Below, piece by piece: positions 40,698-49,609 of a stretch of DNA of 64,000 nucleotides. The number at the start of each line of letters is the position of its first letter. Positions within the stretch are counted from its first letter, which is position 1. A program made the translations under genes and the position numbers. The stretch is from Phytophthora vignae f. sp. vignae (taxonomy: Eukaryota > Oomycota > Peronosporomycetes > Peronosporales > Peronosporaceae), in assembly GCA_016169955.1 (NCBI GenBank), contig JABJUM010000066.1, positions 248,001 to 312,000 on the forward strand, written 5' to 3'. The notes under the pieces were generated by a model, which did no database searches, had not been told where the DNA came from, and saw only the letters and a list, made by a program, of their open reading frames with translations.

Positions 40698-40885
40698 TTA
40701 CTTAGCAAATGAAACATTGCGCGTGAAGTTCGAACGTTTCGATACCTTCTGCGTTTTGGAGTTGATGTTGATCGAGCAAAGCTCACTGAGGTCAAATGCC
40801 ATGGACTTGCCATTGTACAGATCCATGTATTTGTTGTAGGCGTCATCCTCTAGGAGCTTGCTGGGGATGCCCTTCATGTATGAAT
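40698..40885 (-). pseudogene. Possible C-terminal remnant of a B-family DNA polymerase
   Basis: About 60 residues, KGIPSKLLEDDAYNKYMDLYNGKSMAFDLSEL...KRSNFTRNVSF. This resembles the extreme C-terminus of protein-primed viral and plasmid B-family polymerases (K-G-I/V-P ... Y-x-x-L-x-x-G ... F-x-R-x-V-x-F). It is not similar to the tail of the element 2 polymerase. It lies beside the integrase, where the polymerase gene would be expected, and the rest of that gene is absent. Weak evidence. Confidence 0.35.
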
Positions 40886-40921
40886 CCCCAAGGAGAAAAA
40901 AAAAGATCCAAGACCGAAGAA

Positions 40922-41404
40922 TCACTCTGCTCTTGCCAGCCATGTTTTATGCTTTTTGGTCTTTTCGTGGCGTAGTTTTCCTTGCTTATTATGAATAGCA
41001 CCACATGGGCATTCAATCTTTGCATTTAAGATAGCTTTTTTTGCTTCATATTTCTTCTTATCTTTCGCGGCTACCGATGCCTTATTATCAGCTTGATACT
41101 TCCGAACCTGCGCACAACGGGCTTCACGGTTATTATTATAATAGACGCGTTGCGATTCACGCACTGTTTCATGGTTAGCTTTATAGCAAATGGAGGCTCG
41201 CTGTTTCCTTGTTAATGGGCTAAACGAGGGAATTTTATTGACACAGCGTAGTTTATTGATCCAATGTGTATCATAAACCCTAAGATGTAGTGAATCAACT
41301 ACATCATACTCCTTGATCTTGAGGATCTTAAAATCTTTAAAACCATATTCCTTTAGGTAAGGATAGAGTGAAATTTTAGACTTAAGTAGTATAGATAGGA
41401 ACAT
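40922..41404 (-). CDS. Basic protein with one CxC zinc finger (160 aa)
   Basis: Lys/Arg-rich protein. The last 35 residues carry C-P-C-G-A-x9-H-x5-H (CPCGAIHNKQGKLRHEKTKKHKTWL), spacing C-x-C-x11-H-x5-H. The same finger is found several times in 42166-42873. The middle (RKQRASICYKANHETVRESQRVYY ... RKYQADNKASVAAKDKKKYEAKKA) is a charged helix, reminiscent of the fungal/oomycete 'NRE-x-x-R-x-Y' DNA-binding linker type. Probably binds nucleic acid; function unknown. It overlaps the presumed polymerase remnant side only slightly and looks intact. Confidence 0.6.
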   Translation of the reverse strand: MFLSILLKSKISLYPYLKEYGFKDFKILKIKEYDVVDSLHLRVYDTHWINKLRCVNKIPSFSPLTRKQRASICYKANHETVRESQRVYYNNNREARCAQVRKYQADNKASVAAKDKKKYEAKKAILNAKIECPCGAIHNKQGKLRHEKTKKHKTWLARAE

Positions 41405-41499
41405 TAGGCGTCACTTTTATGTCATTGTATTTTTTCTTTTCACGTAAACCTATCCACGCACCTATCCACGCTCAGTTTTCGCGCACCACTAAATCTTGT

Positions 41500-41752
41500 A
41501 CTTTCTATAAAATAGTCTTCTACTAAATTTGAACACTTTTTGTAAAATCGCACCCAATCGTCCCTTCTCTTATCTTACATCAATCAACAAGACCTTAGCA
41601 TTAAAACGTACCCAAACGTTCCACCACATACACTACATCAAACCCAATTCCTTAGCACCAAACCTCATCCAATCGCCCCATCTCTTACGCTACACCTATT
41701 CAAATTTCTTAGCTTTACACAGCAACCAATACACCCCTCTGTAGTAAATACT
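41500..41752. repeat. Degenerate about 60-bp repeats at right end of Maverick 1
   Basis: Four diverged copies of a unit containing CTTAGCA/T-x-AAA...ACCCAATCG-CCC-TCTCTTA-CTACA are visible. Phrases such as ACCCAATCGTCCCTTCTCTTA, ACCCAAACGTTCCACCACATA and ATCCAATCGCCCCATCTCTTA recur every 55-65 bp. Ends at AGTAAATACT. No coding signal. Confidence 0.5.
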
Positions 41753-41849
41753 GCGTCGCGCTAAAACGCGATTTGAACTCCAACAAATCGCAATAAGTTT
41801 TATGACTGCATGTAATCATTTGTTTGCTACAATCATTACACATCGCTAT

Positions 41850-42100
41850 TTTCGCGGTACAATCATTAGGTGACACTATTTTTGTGTACAATCATTACGT
41901 GACACTATTTTTGTGTACAATCATTACGTGACACTATTTTTGTGTACACTCATTACGTGACACTATTTTTGTGTACACTCATTACGTGACACTATTTTTG
42001 TGTACACTCATTACGTGACACTATTTTTGTGTACACTGATTACGTGACACTATTTTTGTGTACAATCATTACGTGACACTATTTTTGTGTACAATCCCAT
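41850..42100. repeat. 29-bp tandem repeat, about eight copies
   Basis: Unit TGACACTATTTTTGTGTAC plus A(A/C)T(C/G)ATTACG, exactly 29 bp. Copies of GACACTA occur at about 41872, 41901, 41930, 41959, 41988, 42017, 42046 and 42075. The first copy is degenerate. There are no unique spacers, so it is not a CRISPR array. It lies at the meeting point of the two Mavericks, 65 bp before the first gene of element 2. A terminal, replication or promoter role is possible. Confidence 0.85.
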
Positions 42101-42165
42101 CTCAAATTTATCAAAATGATTTGAACGTGAAGGATAAAAAGTTAAGAATATAATAACAGATAATC

Positions 42166-42873
42166 ATGTGTAACAGTACTAAGGAAAATGGTGAAAAGTG
42201 TCAATACGAACCTGATTTTGAATTCTGTCATATTGAAAAACATTACAAAACTGTAAGAGGTATCATTCCTTTTGGTAAACATGTAGGGCAAGAAGTTTTA
42301 GAAGTTGGTTACCACGACAGACCATACTTGAAATTGATGTCTACTTCAGCTTTTGTCAAATATAAGTATCCTAAGTTGTTGATTGAGGTCGATAAAGTAT
42401 TGAGCTTAACATACTGGGAGCTGCATCAGTCCTATCTATTCTCTCGCAATCAAATAGTGAACTGCTATTGCGGGGGAGATTACTTACGGAAACATGAAAA
42501 TGAACATCGACAAACAGAAACACACAAAGGTTATAAGGACAATAGAGATCAAAAGGTTGCGTGCGAGTGTGGAGTTATATACACTGGGTTCCGTCGCAAA
42601 ATGCACTTGAAAACAGCTCAACATCAAGCATGGTTAGTAAATCCAGACGGATTTGACAAACCTATCACTTGTCTGTGTGGTGGAGTTTATACACAACGAA
42701 CTAAGTCTGAGCACTCACTAACAGAAAAACACAAAGCTGCTATGAAAGCGAAGGTAACGTGTGAGTGTGGAGGAAGTACAACTCTTTTTGCACTCTTAAA
42801 ACTCACAACAAAACACAGAAGCATAAAAAGTGGTTGGAAAGTCAATAACTTGACTCATTTTTTTCTTACTTAA
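42166..42873 (+). CDS. Multi-zinc-finger accessory protein of Maverick 2
   Basis: About 235 residues. N-terminal C-x9-C-x8-C site (MCNSTKENGEKC ... FCHIEKH) as in the HEPN-like family. One ExoX-C-like motif (IPFGKHVGQEVLEVGYHDRPYLKLM ... KYPKLLIEVDKVL) is related to 26291-26606. Then three complete C-x-C-x11-H-x5-H fingers follow (CYCGGDYLRKHENEH, CECGVIYTGFRRKMH, CLCGGVYTQRTKSEH). A fourth (CECGGSTTL) is broken by a one-base shift near 42800, beyond which another frame gives THNKTQKHKKWL. So the real protein was probably slightly different at its end. Nucleic-acid binding is likely; function unknown. Confidence 0.65.
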   Translation: MCNSTKENGEKCQYEPDFEFCHIEKHYKTVRGIIPFGKHVGQEVLEVGYHDRPYLKLMSTSAFVKYKYPKLLIEVDKVLSLTYWELHQSYLFSRNQIVNCYCGGDYLRKHENEHRQTETHKGYKDNRDQKVACECGVIYTGFRRKMHLKTAQHQAWLVNPDGFDKPITCLCGGVYTQRTKSEHSLTEKHKAAMKAKVTCECGGSTTLFALLKLTTKHRSIKSGWKVNNLTHFFLT

Positions 42874-42964
42874 TATTATTTTTTGTTCTATCCTGATATA
42901 TACCTGACTAAATATAAAGTATAACTGTCAGATAAAAAATTTATCATCGACCTCATATAGCAAC

Positions 42965-45879
42965 ATGAACTCGAACGAATATTCAGGTCTTCAACGTCTA
43001 AAAATTCCTATCATTCGATGGGGAAGCAATTACCGTATCAAGATCCGCAACCAGTATGGAATCACTACGCTCATTTCAAATGTTAAGAATCCTAGGAACC
43101 GAAAGCTTATTTCCAAATTTTATAAGATTTCTGAAAAGCGTATCAATAGTGAACTAGACTATGAATACAAGAAGCCGCGTTCATAAAGTTTGAAGAGAAC
43201 TCTGTTATCGAGTCTCACAAATTTGTTGGATTCAGTCAAGACGAGATCTATCACAAGGTGAAGACGTTCCTGGAAGGACTAACTCGTGCAGTTAAAATTA
43301 ACATTCGTCTAGGTTTTAAGTTAATCGACAGAACCAATGGGTTAGAGCGTGATTACTATCCGAGTACGAACACGGAGATCTGGCCTAGTACTGCTGTAGC
43401 AATTAACTCAAAGGCTGATGTAGAACGGAAAGCCATGAGCTACATGAAAGCTAGTGATTTTACTGAGCGCATTAACTATCCTTCCTCCGCTTATCAGCTA
43501 AAAGAGATTAACTCTGTAGTGATTGTGATCTATAAAAGAAATCATATTTTAGGCGATTCGGAAATTAAAATACCTGAAAGATTCTCTAAGAATCATCACA
43601 TAGTCAACTTTCCTAAAACGAACAACAAGTGCGTCTCCTTTTGCATAGCATATCACCTAATCGAAGGTAAGAAGCCTCAGCGTGTTGTATCGTATGCTAA
43701 GCAGCGTGTAAAACAATTCTGTGCATACGAAAACATTACTTATTCGCCCAAGGTTTACAAAGATTTCAAACCTGTTGATATCATGCAGTTTGATAAACTT
43801 GAAGACTGTTTTAATTTAGGTATCAATGTATGGGAAATGGACGATGAATCAGAGGAGATACTTAAAATTAGGTCACCTGGAAAGGACTATGATAACACTA
43901 TGAACATTCTTGACTACAATGGTCACGCGATGTATATCACAGAGCTAGACTACGTTCTTAACAAGTATCCGTGCAACACTTGTGATGCTATCTTTGACTC
44001 AGCTGACAAACTTCGAAATCACAAAAAGACTAAGTGTCAGCTCGATGTTCTTGAGAGCTTTGCTAAGAAGCCTACTCTGTATCGACCACCTGAGAATCGA
44101 ATCAAGTCTCTACTTTCAAAGTACAAAGTCTATCACGTTGATCATTATATGGATCATTTTATTGTTTATGACTTCGAGGCTATTCTGTTCGATATGAATA
44201 AGGAAAGCGGTTCCAACACGTCATATACCAAGCGTCATCAAGCGATTTCAGTTTCCGTTTGTGACAGTTTAACTAAGCAAGTAAAATGCTTCATCAACGA
44301 ATCGCCAAGGGGATTGCTAACCGAAATGTTCGAATATATCCATGAGGTTTCTGAAAAGATTAGTAAGTATAACTTCCAGAAGTGGAGGAAAGTCTTAGTA
44401 ATGTTTGGTAGGGGGATCAGGAACCTAAAGGGTTTAAGAGGTAAGTATGACGAAGGTAGTGAAAAGGTGAAGATTCTTGACAAAATCATCGACAAGATGG
44501 TGATAGAAAGAGATAGCCTATTACTTTCATGCTCTCAATCACCTGTGCTTGGGTTTAACTCTGGGCGCTATGACATCAATCTTGTTAAGAATGATCTCTT
44601 CGCTGTACTTGGTACGGATGACATCAAGATGGTTATCAAGAACCCGAACTACATGTGCATATCGACAGACAAATTGAAGATCCTTGATATCAGTAACTAT
44701 CTTCCGGCAGGAACCTCATATGAAAAATATCTTAAATCATACTTAGGTGAGTGTCAATGCGAGGATAAAATCAAATGCGACTGCGGTCTAGGGAAAGGCA
44801 TGTTCTGCTATGACTATTTAACTTCGTATGATAGAATCTTCGACGAAGGTTTACCGCCTAGATCTGCGTTCGATTCCGAGCTCAAGGGTACGAAGTGTAG
44901 TGAAAGCGAGTATGAGCGCCTAAAGTATGTTTGGGAACACTACAACATGAAGACAGTCAAAGATCTTCTAATCTGGTACAACAACCTAGACGTTCAACCA
45001 TTCGTTAATGCTATTCTTAAGCAACGAGAGTTCTACAAGACATTCGAGCTTGACATGTTCATGGACGGAGTGAGCCTTCCTGGTCTTTCGGAAAAAGTGA
45101 TGTATCAAACTTGCTTTGAAAACCTTGAGACTGTACATGAAGGAGGCATCGAGGAAAGCTATTACAAGCGTGTCTGTACTGAGATTGAAGATTTGTTCAC
45201 CAAAATTAATGGACACGGGAAAGGACACAAATATGGTGTAGACTCACATGGTCAAAAATACACATTTGTCTATATCAATGTCTTCGATAGCGACAACAAT
45301 CGATCAATATTTGATTTTACACATGAATCTGATGCTAAATACATATACAACAAACTTGTTGAAAAGTTTTCACCGGAGTTACGCTTCGAACTGGATACGA
45401 GTTAAGTTGAACCGCCTTTTAGCTTTCCGTCTAATCGATTAGAAGGGTACAAACGTGAAGATAAGGCACGCGGACGAGATTTTGGTTTGACAATTAAACA
45501 TCTTGATAGCTTGTTGAGGAATGTAGCATATCTATGTGAACATTGTGATTGCCAGTTAACCGTTGAAAACGTATCAGCTGATCGCGTTAACAATGGTAAA
45601 GGTCATATCGATGGGAATATTATGATTTCATGTCATGACTGTAATGTTGCCCGCAAAGATATGAACCCTAAAGCGTTCCGACGGCAGAAGCTACTTGAAC
45701 GCAATGGAGATAAACTTATCTGGTGCATCGACGAAGAGCAGAAAGAGATTTATCACAAAATGAAAGCTAACATCGCCGGCGGGCCATCAATCATCTTCAA
45801 CCGCTTCGCCAAGCGTAACAAGACGCTGATTCGTGGCCTCAAAAAGTGCATGAAGATCATTGGATACGATGCTAACGCA
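42965..45879 (+). pseudogene. B-family DNA polymerase, N-terminal half with HNH insert
   Basis: Protein-primed-type Maverick polymerase. It starts MNSNEYSGLQRLKIP at 42965, shifts frame near 43183, has a nonsense TAA at 45403-45405, then continues in the same frame to 45879. Features in order: a C2H2 finger (CNTCDAIFDSADKLRNHKKTKC), exonuclease motif I VYDFEAILFD, motif II FNSGRYDINLV, motif III WYNNLDVQ. Then, at about 45520-45690, comes a compact HNH nuclease (LCEHCDCQLT, SADRVNNGKGH, CHDCNVARKDM). The finger-side block ANIAGGPSIIFNRF...TLIRG...KKCMKIIGYDANA follows. The sequence stops inside polymerase motif A (expected YDANALYLW) at the inversion breakpoint. The second half is at 49758-51030, minus strand. 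Confidence 0.85.
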
Positions 45880-46736
45880 ACCTTATCAGACTTTTCAGGC
45901 TTATCTAGCGTTTCACCGCGTCTTTTTAACCAAAACCGGTAGTCAGGGGCGTCTCGATCTTCCGTCTTCATTGTATCTAACTCATCAACAATGTTACTGT
46001 GCTCATCGTAGAATCTTCCTGCTATATCCTCTGCTGTAGCTTCCCAATCAACCTTTGACGGGGATGCTCGTCTGTTGGTATCACGCCTGTACAAGTAGCC
46101 GGATCTACCGATGTAGTATTTGCTAAGCTCTTGCCCATCTTTTGTTCTAGGTGCAATTTTAAGCACGCTCCATTCAGGGTGTGTCTTGTAATGTTTACGG
46201 ATAAAACGTATAGCATCTTTAACATCTTCCGATAGTTCACTTTTAGTTTGCGTTTCCTTCGTTGTTACATCAGGTTTAGCTTGAGAAGCACTCGTTGATG
46301 TATCAGGTTTAGCTTGAGAACCAATAGTAGATACATCGGGCTTAGCCTGTGATCCACTTGTTACTACACTCGGTGTAGCTTGTGTCTCAACAGATGCTAC
46401 AGTAGGTGAAGCTTGTGATTCAGTGCTTGCAAAACTGGATGTTGTAAGCGGCTCAGTGATAGCGGTGCTACCTTCGGTATCTAAAGTTGCGCCGATATTT
46501 TGTTGATCTTGAGTAACAGGATCCGAAGTTGTGTCAGTACTAACATTATTCCGATTTACACTGATAACTTTACCCTGATCGCTCGTCCATGCTGTTTCAG
46601 AATACAGGTCACGTTTCGCGTCAGCTTGCCGCACACGCCGTTGAGCTTTTTCTAATAGTTCTAGCCGCTTTCGCTCACGTTGAGCGATCGATGTAAAATT
46701 AGGAAACATTGGTCTAAAGCGCGATATATTTGACAT
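45880..46736 (-). pseudogene. Structural protein of Maverick 2, N-terminal half
   Basis: Starts MSNISRFRPMFPNFTSIAQRERKRLELLEKAQRRV, matching the start of the 658-aa protein of element 1. A repeat-rich linker follows with about six units of SQAKPDVST/ETQATPSVV type, then a folded part (EDVKDAIRFIRKHYKTHPEWSVLKIAPRT...YIGRSGYLYRRDT, EDIAGRFYDEHSN). It ends in KPEKSDK at the inversion breakpoint near 45880; the open frame beyond this is antisense polymerase. The C-terminal half is at 51036-52617 on the other strand. Confidence 0.75.
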
Positions 46737-46759
46737 ACTGATAAAAAAATGTAACTATT

Positions 46760-46954
46760 TTACTCGGTTTGAGTCATTTGAGTTACCTTGTTCGAATCAT
46801 TGAGGTTTATAACCTTTTCTGCGTCACTGGCCCACTGTGCATCAACGTACATATCCCGTTTAACATTCGCTTGACTTACCCGTCGGCGTGCTCTTTCAAG
46901 AAGCTCAAGCCGCTTTTCTTCTCTTTGAGCCAGCGATTTGAACGAAGGAAACAT
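46760..46954 (-). pseudogene. Duplicate of the structural protein's N-terminal 60 residues
   Basis: MFPSFKSLAQREEKRLELLERARRRVSQANVKRDMYVDAQWASDAEKV repeats the first 50 residues of the neighbouring gene (46736) at about 65% identity, then stops at once. It lies immediately upstream of that gene. It is likely a partial tandem duplication, or a small protein that copies the N-terminal assembly helix. Confidence 0.6.
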
Positions 46955-46989
46955 TTTCTAAGCTCTGCGCTATATTATCGTGAATTATA

Positions 46990-47445
46990 TTATTTACTCC
47001 TGTTATTAAAACGTAAGTGATACTTCAGCTTCTTTGGTATAGCTGCTGATTCCCACTGACACATTGTGTATTTATGAACGATATTGTTACGCCGATGTAG
47101 CATTGCCTGATATGCGGGTAAAATCTCATCAAATGGCAAGTCAAATAATTCTTCCAACTCATCTTTATATTTTATATCTGAAACTGTATAACGATAAGCT
47201 CTGACGTAGTCTGTCATTTGCCCTAGTCTGTATTTGATGTAGTCGCATCGCTGAACGTCGTATATCATCTCATAAAGCTCGTTAGTCTTGGCTAAGTACA
47301 TACGAACTCGGCTATGCATTTTGGATAACTCCTTTCGATACATTTCGATTTTATAGTCCTTATCATGTTGCTTACAGAAGCCGCTTTTCAGAGCTGTTCG
47401 TGAGCACTGTCCATTGCGTTGAGTTTTCGCAGAGCAAGATGTCAT
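46990..47445 (-). CDS. Zn-motif / HEPN-like accessory protein, intact (151 aa)
   Basis: The only unbroken member of the family seen here. The N-terminus MTSCSAKTQRNGQC SRTALKSGFCKQH gives C-x9-C-x8-C-x2-H, probably one zinc site. A helical middle follows (YRKELSKMHSRVRMYLAKTNELYEMIYDVQ), and the C-terminus reads LHRRNNIVHKYTM, whose RNNIVH fits the R-x4-H signature with a polar residue after the Arg, characteristic of HEPN ribonucleases. HEPN domains are small helical bundles acting as RNases in toxin, defence and RNA-processing systems. The overall size and helix content suit this, but the assignment is inferred from a short motif. Relatives: 24466-24908 and 38777-39235. Confidence 0.7.
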   Translation of the reverse strand: MTSCSAKTQRNGQCSRTALKSGFCKQHDKDYKIEMYRKELSKMHSRVRMYLAKTNELYEMIYDVQRCDYIKYRLGQMTDYVRAYRYTVSDIKYKDELEELFDLPFDEILPAYQAMLHRRNNIVHKYTMCQWESAAIPKKLKYHLRFNNRSK

Positions 47446-47566
47446 ATCTTGTATTGAGCTGGCGGTCAGACTTCGGGCTGGCGTCTGTGACTCTACCCTT
47501 CGTATTATACTATCTATATACTAGCTTATATAATATTTCAAAAATATTATTGCCTCATATATAAGC

Positions 47567-47896
47567 ATGAATGAAGACTTAGTCTATATCGATGATGACG
47601 AAGATTGTGTAGCAGCGTATGTATACTTTAATACTACGATCGAAGCTGATGCGGCAACTTTCAAAAAAACTAAACGAATCGAAAACAAGATCTACGTGTC
47701 AACTAAACAAGAAGACGTCAAAATAGAAAAGAAGAGTATTAGTTATTGCTTAAGCTTTCTCTTTCGTAGAGCCTCTTTTTTTTCTTTAATAACTCGCGGA
47801 AGTACTTCTGCTCAGGCTTACTCATTCTATTCTTGTTCACCAGACGAAGATTATCCTGGGGCTCCCAGGTGGGCTTGTCGTAGTCAACCCATTTGA
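47567..47896 (+). CDS. Small acidic N-terminus protein, same place as 39281
   Basis: MNEDLVYIDDDEDCVAAYVYFN ... with a Lys-rich second part. TATATAAG lies 8 bp before the ATG (CCTCATATATAAGC). The frame overlaps the 3' end of the integrase gene by about 150 bp, so the natural protein probably ends near 47740 and the rest is readthrough into antisense integrase sequence. No family recognised. Confidence 0.4.
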   Translation: MNEDLVYIDDDEDCVAAYVYFNTTIEADAATFKKTKRIENKIYVSTKQEDVKIEKKSISYCLSFLFRRASFFSLITRGSTSAQAYSFYSCSPDEDYPGAPRWACRSQPI

Positions 47897-48902
47897 TATG
47901 GTACCTATACTTTCCGTTTTTATCGCGCTTATGCTCAAGAATTTTTTCGATCTCGAAGAGGTCTCCCTCCTTATAAGGTGCATCTGTGACCTTCGCGTTA
48001 ACCGGTTTGAGATCGTTTGGTGATTTGTAAAGCGTATGACGGTTCTTTGATCGAATCTGAACTTTGTAACCATCAGTGCCTACTACTTCATACACAGCTT
48101 TGCTCCAGCGAACGTCCTCTTTGTCAAATGTACCTTTATTAAGGCGATACAATACCTTTGTGCCTACGCTGATATCATTCTCTACCTTGGTCAGAACGTT
48201 CTTGTTGTGCTCCAGGTCTTTTTCATTTATATGTCCTCGTGCTTCATTAGGTGTCATACCTATTGAACGATGCGTAGTGTTGTTGTAGTTTGAAATAACC
48301 GCTTTAAGTAGCTGAGGTGTCAGATTCTGTCTATCCGGCATTTGCATCAGCCGCTGCTTGATCGTTCGGTTGAAGCGTTCGATTTTACCCATCGTAGCAT
48401 GATCTCCAGGTTCATTGTTATAGTGCTCTATCTTCTTCTCCTTGAAGTATGCTCGAACTACCTTGTTCATGAACTCCTTACCATTATCGCTCGTGATGAT
48501 TCTTGGCCTGCTTGCCTTCACGAAGTCCTTCAATGCATCTAGAACAGTAGTTGCTTGTTTGTTTGGTAACAGCGCAGCGTAACCAAGTCTTGAATTGATG
48601 TTGACACATGTCAGGATAGTCTTCTTGAACCAAAACGCCAAGTCAATTTGCCATGAGTCCGGATTAGCCGATGCTATCTTAGAATGATCAAACTTCGGCT
48701 TCTGATGCTGAAATCGCTGGATATCAACCCCTGATTCAAAGAATTCCTTAACATCTTTGTGCGTTATACGTCTGTCTATAGCTTTAGCCTTTTCATAAAG
48801 GTTTTGCATGCCTATGAAGCCGTAGCTTGGATCATGGTACAACTTGTCAAGAAATGTTTGCTTTGAGTCATTTGGATCATATTTGAAATGTTCACGCCGC
48901 AT
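47739..48902 (-). CDS. Chromodomain integrase of Maverick 2, intact D,D-35-E
   Basis: About 387 residues from the first true ATG at 48902 (MRREHFKYDPND). rve core: WQIDLAFW, ITSDNGKEF, and GDHATMGKIERFNRTIK with exactly 35 residues between the second Asp and the Glu. A connecting segment with SH3-like strands (GTKVLYRLNKGTFDKEDVRWSKAVYEVVG) follows. Then comes a C-terminal chromodomain (FEIEKILEHKRDKNGKYRYHIKWVDYDKPTWEPQDNL), which should direct integration toward methylated-histone chromatin. It is co-linear with 39482-40588. It lies inside the inverted segment, so it now reads opposite to the rest of the element. The frame is open throughout. Confidence 0.9.
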   Translation of the reverse strand: MRREHFKYDPNDSKQTFLDKLYHDPSYGFIGMQNLYEKAKAIDRRITHKDVKEFFESGVDIQRFQHQKPKFDHSKIASANPDSWQIDLAFWFKKTILTCVNINSRLGYAALLPNKQATTVLDALKDFVKASRPRIITSDNGKEFMNKVVRAYFKEKKIEHYNNEPGDHATMGKIERFNRTIKQRLMQMPDRQNLTPQLLKAVISNYNNTTHRSIGMTPNEARGHINEKDLEHNKNVLTKVENDISVGTKVLYRLNKGTFDKEDVRWSKAVYEVVGTDGYKVQIRSKNRHTLYKSPNDLKPVNAKVTDAPYKEGDLFEIEKILEHKRDKNGKYRYHIKWVDYDKPTWEPQDNLRLVNKNRMSKPEQKYFRELLKKKKRLYERESLSNN

Positions 48903-48952
48903 TTTGACCCTATAGTAAAGCGACAAAAAAAATAGAGCTTAGGGCTTAGTAC

Positions 48953-49609
48953 TTAGCAACCAATTGACTCAAAGAATGATTCAACATCATCAAACTGATT
49001 TAGTTGCTTTTGAATGCGGGAAGGGTGCATAATTGTTTTAATTAGTTCTTCGAATACGTTTGTTTTAAAAACCTCTTTAATGAAACGCCGCTGTGTGAAT
49101 AAATCAAACTGGTCAAAGATTTCTCTTTTGAAAACAAAGATTCCTTCTCTTCTTTGCTTAAGAAGCCTAATTGTTCGTTTATTAATCTCTTCATTCGAAG
49201 CAATGGGTTGTAGCTTACATGGAATAAAATCACTAATTATGATACGAGCATAACATGTAGGACAGTAGATAAATTCATACGCAGTTTCAGCCCGGCAAGC
49301 ATGGTGCCTAATACAGTCTACTAAACTCCACCTGTTCCTGCGACAAGAAGCATGATCACATTTATATTCGGGGACGTGAGTAAAATCCTCTTGTCGGATA
49401 TCCTCATTGTAATAAATGTCAAAATCTTCCATATCTCTACGTAGAACGCTTTCATTCTCGAAGTTGAAGTCGTGACCAAAGGAAAGGAACATTTCATTCG
49501 TTTCACGCATGTAAAACTCGTACAGATCATCATTATGGAACTGATAAACCGCGCGAAGCTGTGCAACCGTGACTTGATCGAAGTTATCAGATGTAATATG
49601 AAAGTTCAT
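48953..49609 (-). CDS. Maverick accessory protein with zinc sites and HP...DDVESFF end (218 aa)
   Basis: Unrecognised. Residues 80-140 hold two Cys/His groups (YKCDHASCRRN, CIRHHACR, YCPTCYARI) consistent with a zinc-binding fold. The last 27 residues (TIMHPSRIQKQLNQFDDVESFFESIGC) match the ends of 25042-25758 and 25903-26244. The middle is acidic and helical. It lies between polymerase and integrase, on the same strand as both of these within the inverted segment. Function unknown. Confidence 0.7.
   Translation of the reverse strand: MNFHITSDNFDQVTVAQLRAVYQFHNDDLYEFYMRETNEMFLSFGHDFNFENESVLRRDMEDFDIYYNEDIRQEDFTHVPEYKCDHASCRRNRWSLVDCIRHHACRAETAYEFIYCPTCYARIIISDFIPCKLQPIASNEEINKRTIRLLKQRREGIFVFKREIFDQFDLFTQRRFIKEVFKTNVFEELIKTIMHPSRIQKQLNQFDDVESFFESIGC

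Larger units (their letters stand above)
23980..41752 (-). mobile_element. Maverick/Polinton element 1 (defective)
   Basis: About 17.8 kb encoding chromo-integrase, packaging ATPase, adenain-type protease, major and minor capsid proteins, a fibre and accessory proteins, the diagnostic gene set of Mavericks. Its integrase end is at the right, so it reads on the minus strand. Ends are proposed from base composition and from short near-palindromes AGTATATACT (23980-23989) and AGTAAATACT (41743-41752), which would start each end with AGTA. Long terminal inverted repeats are not obvious, so ends are tentative. Flanking 6-mers GCGCCG (23973-23978) and GCGTCG (41753-41758) match at 5 of 6. Damage: capsid gene interrupted and frameshifted, polymerase absent apart from a possible tail, integrase catalytic substitution. 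Confidence 0.85.

Noticed and set aside
41850..42100. CRISPR-like array
   Set aside because: The 29-bp copies are directly adjacent with no unique spacers and no Cas-like genes; it is a tandem repeat.
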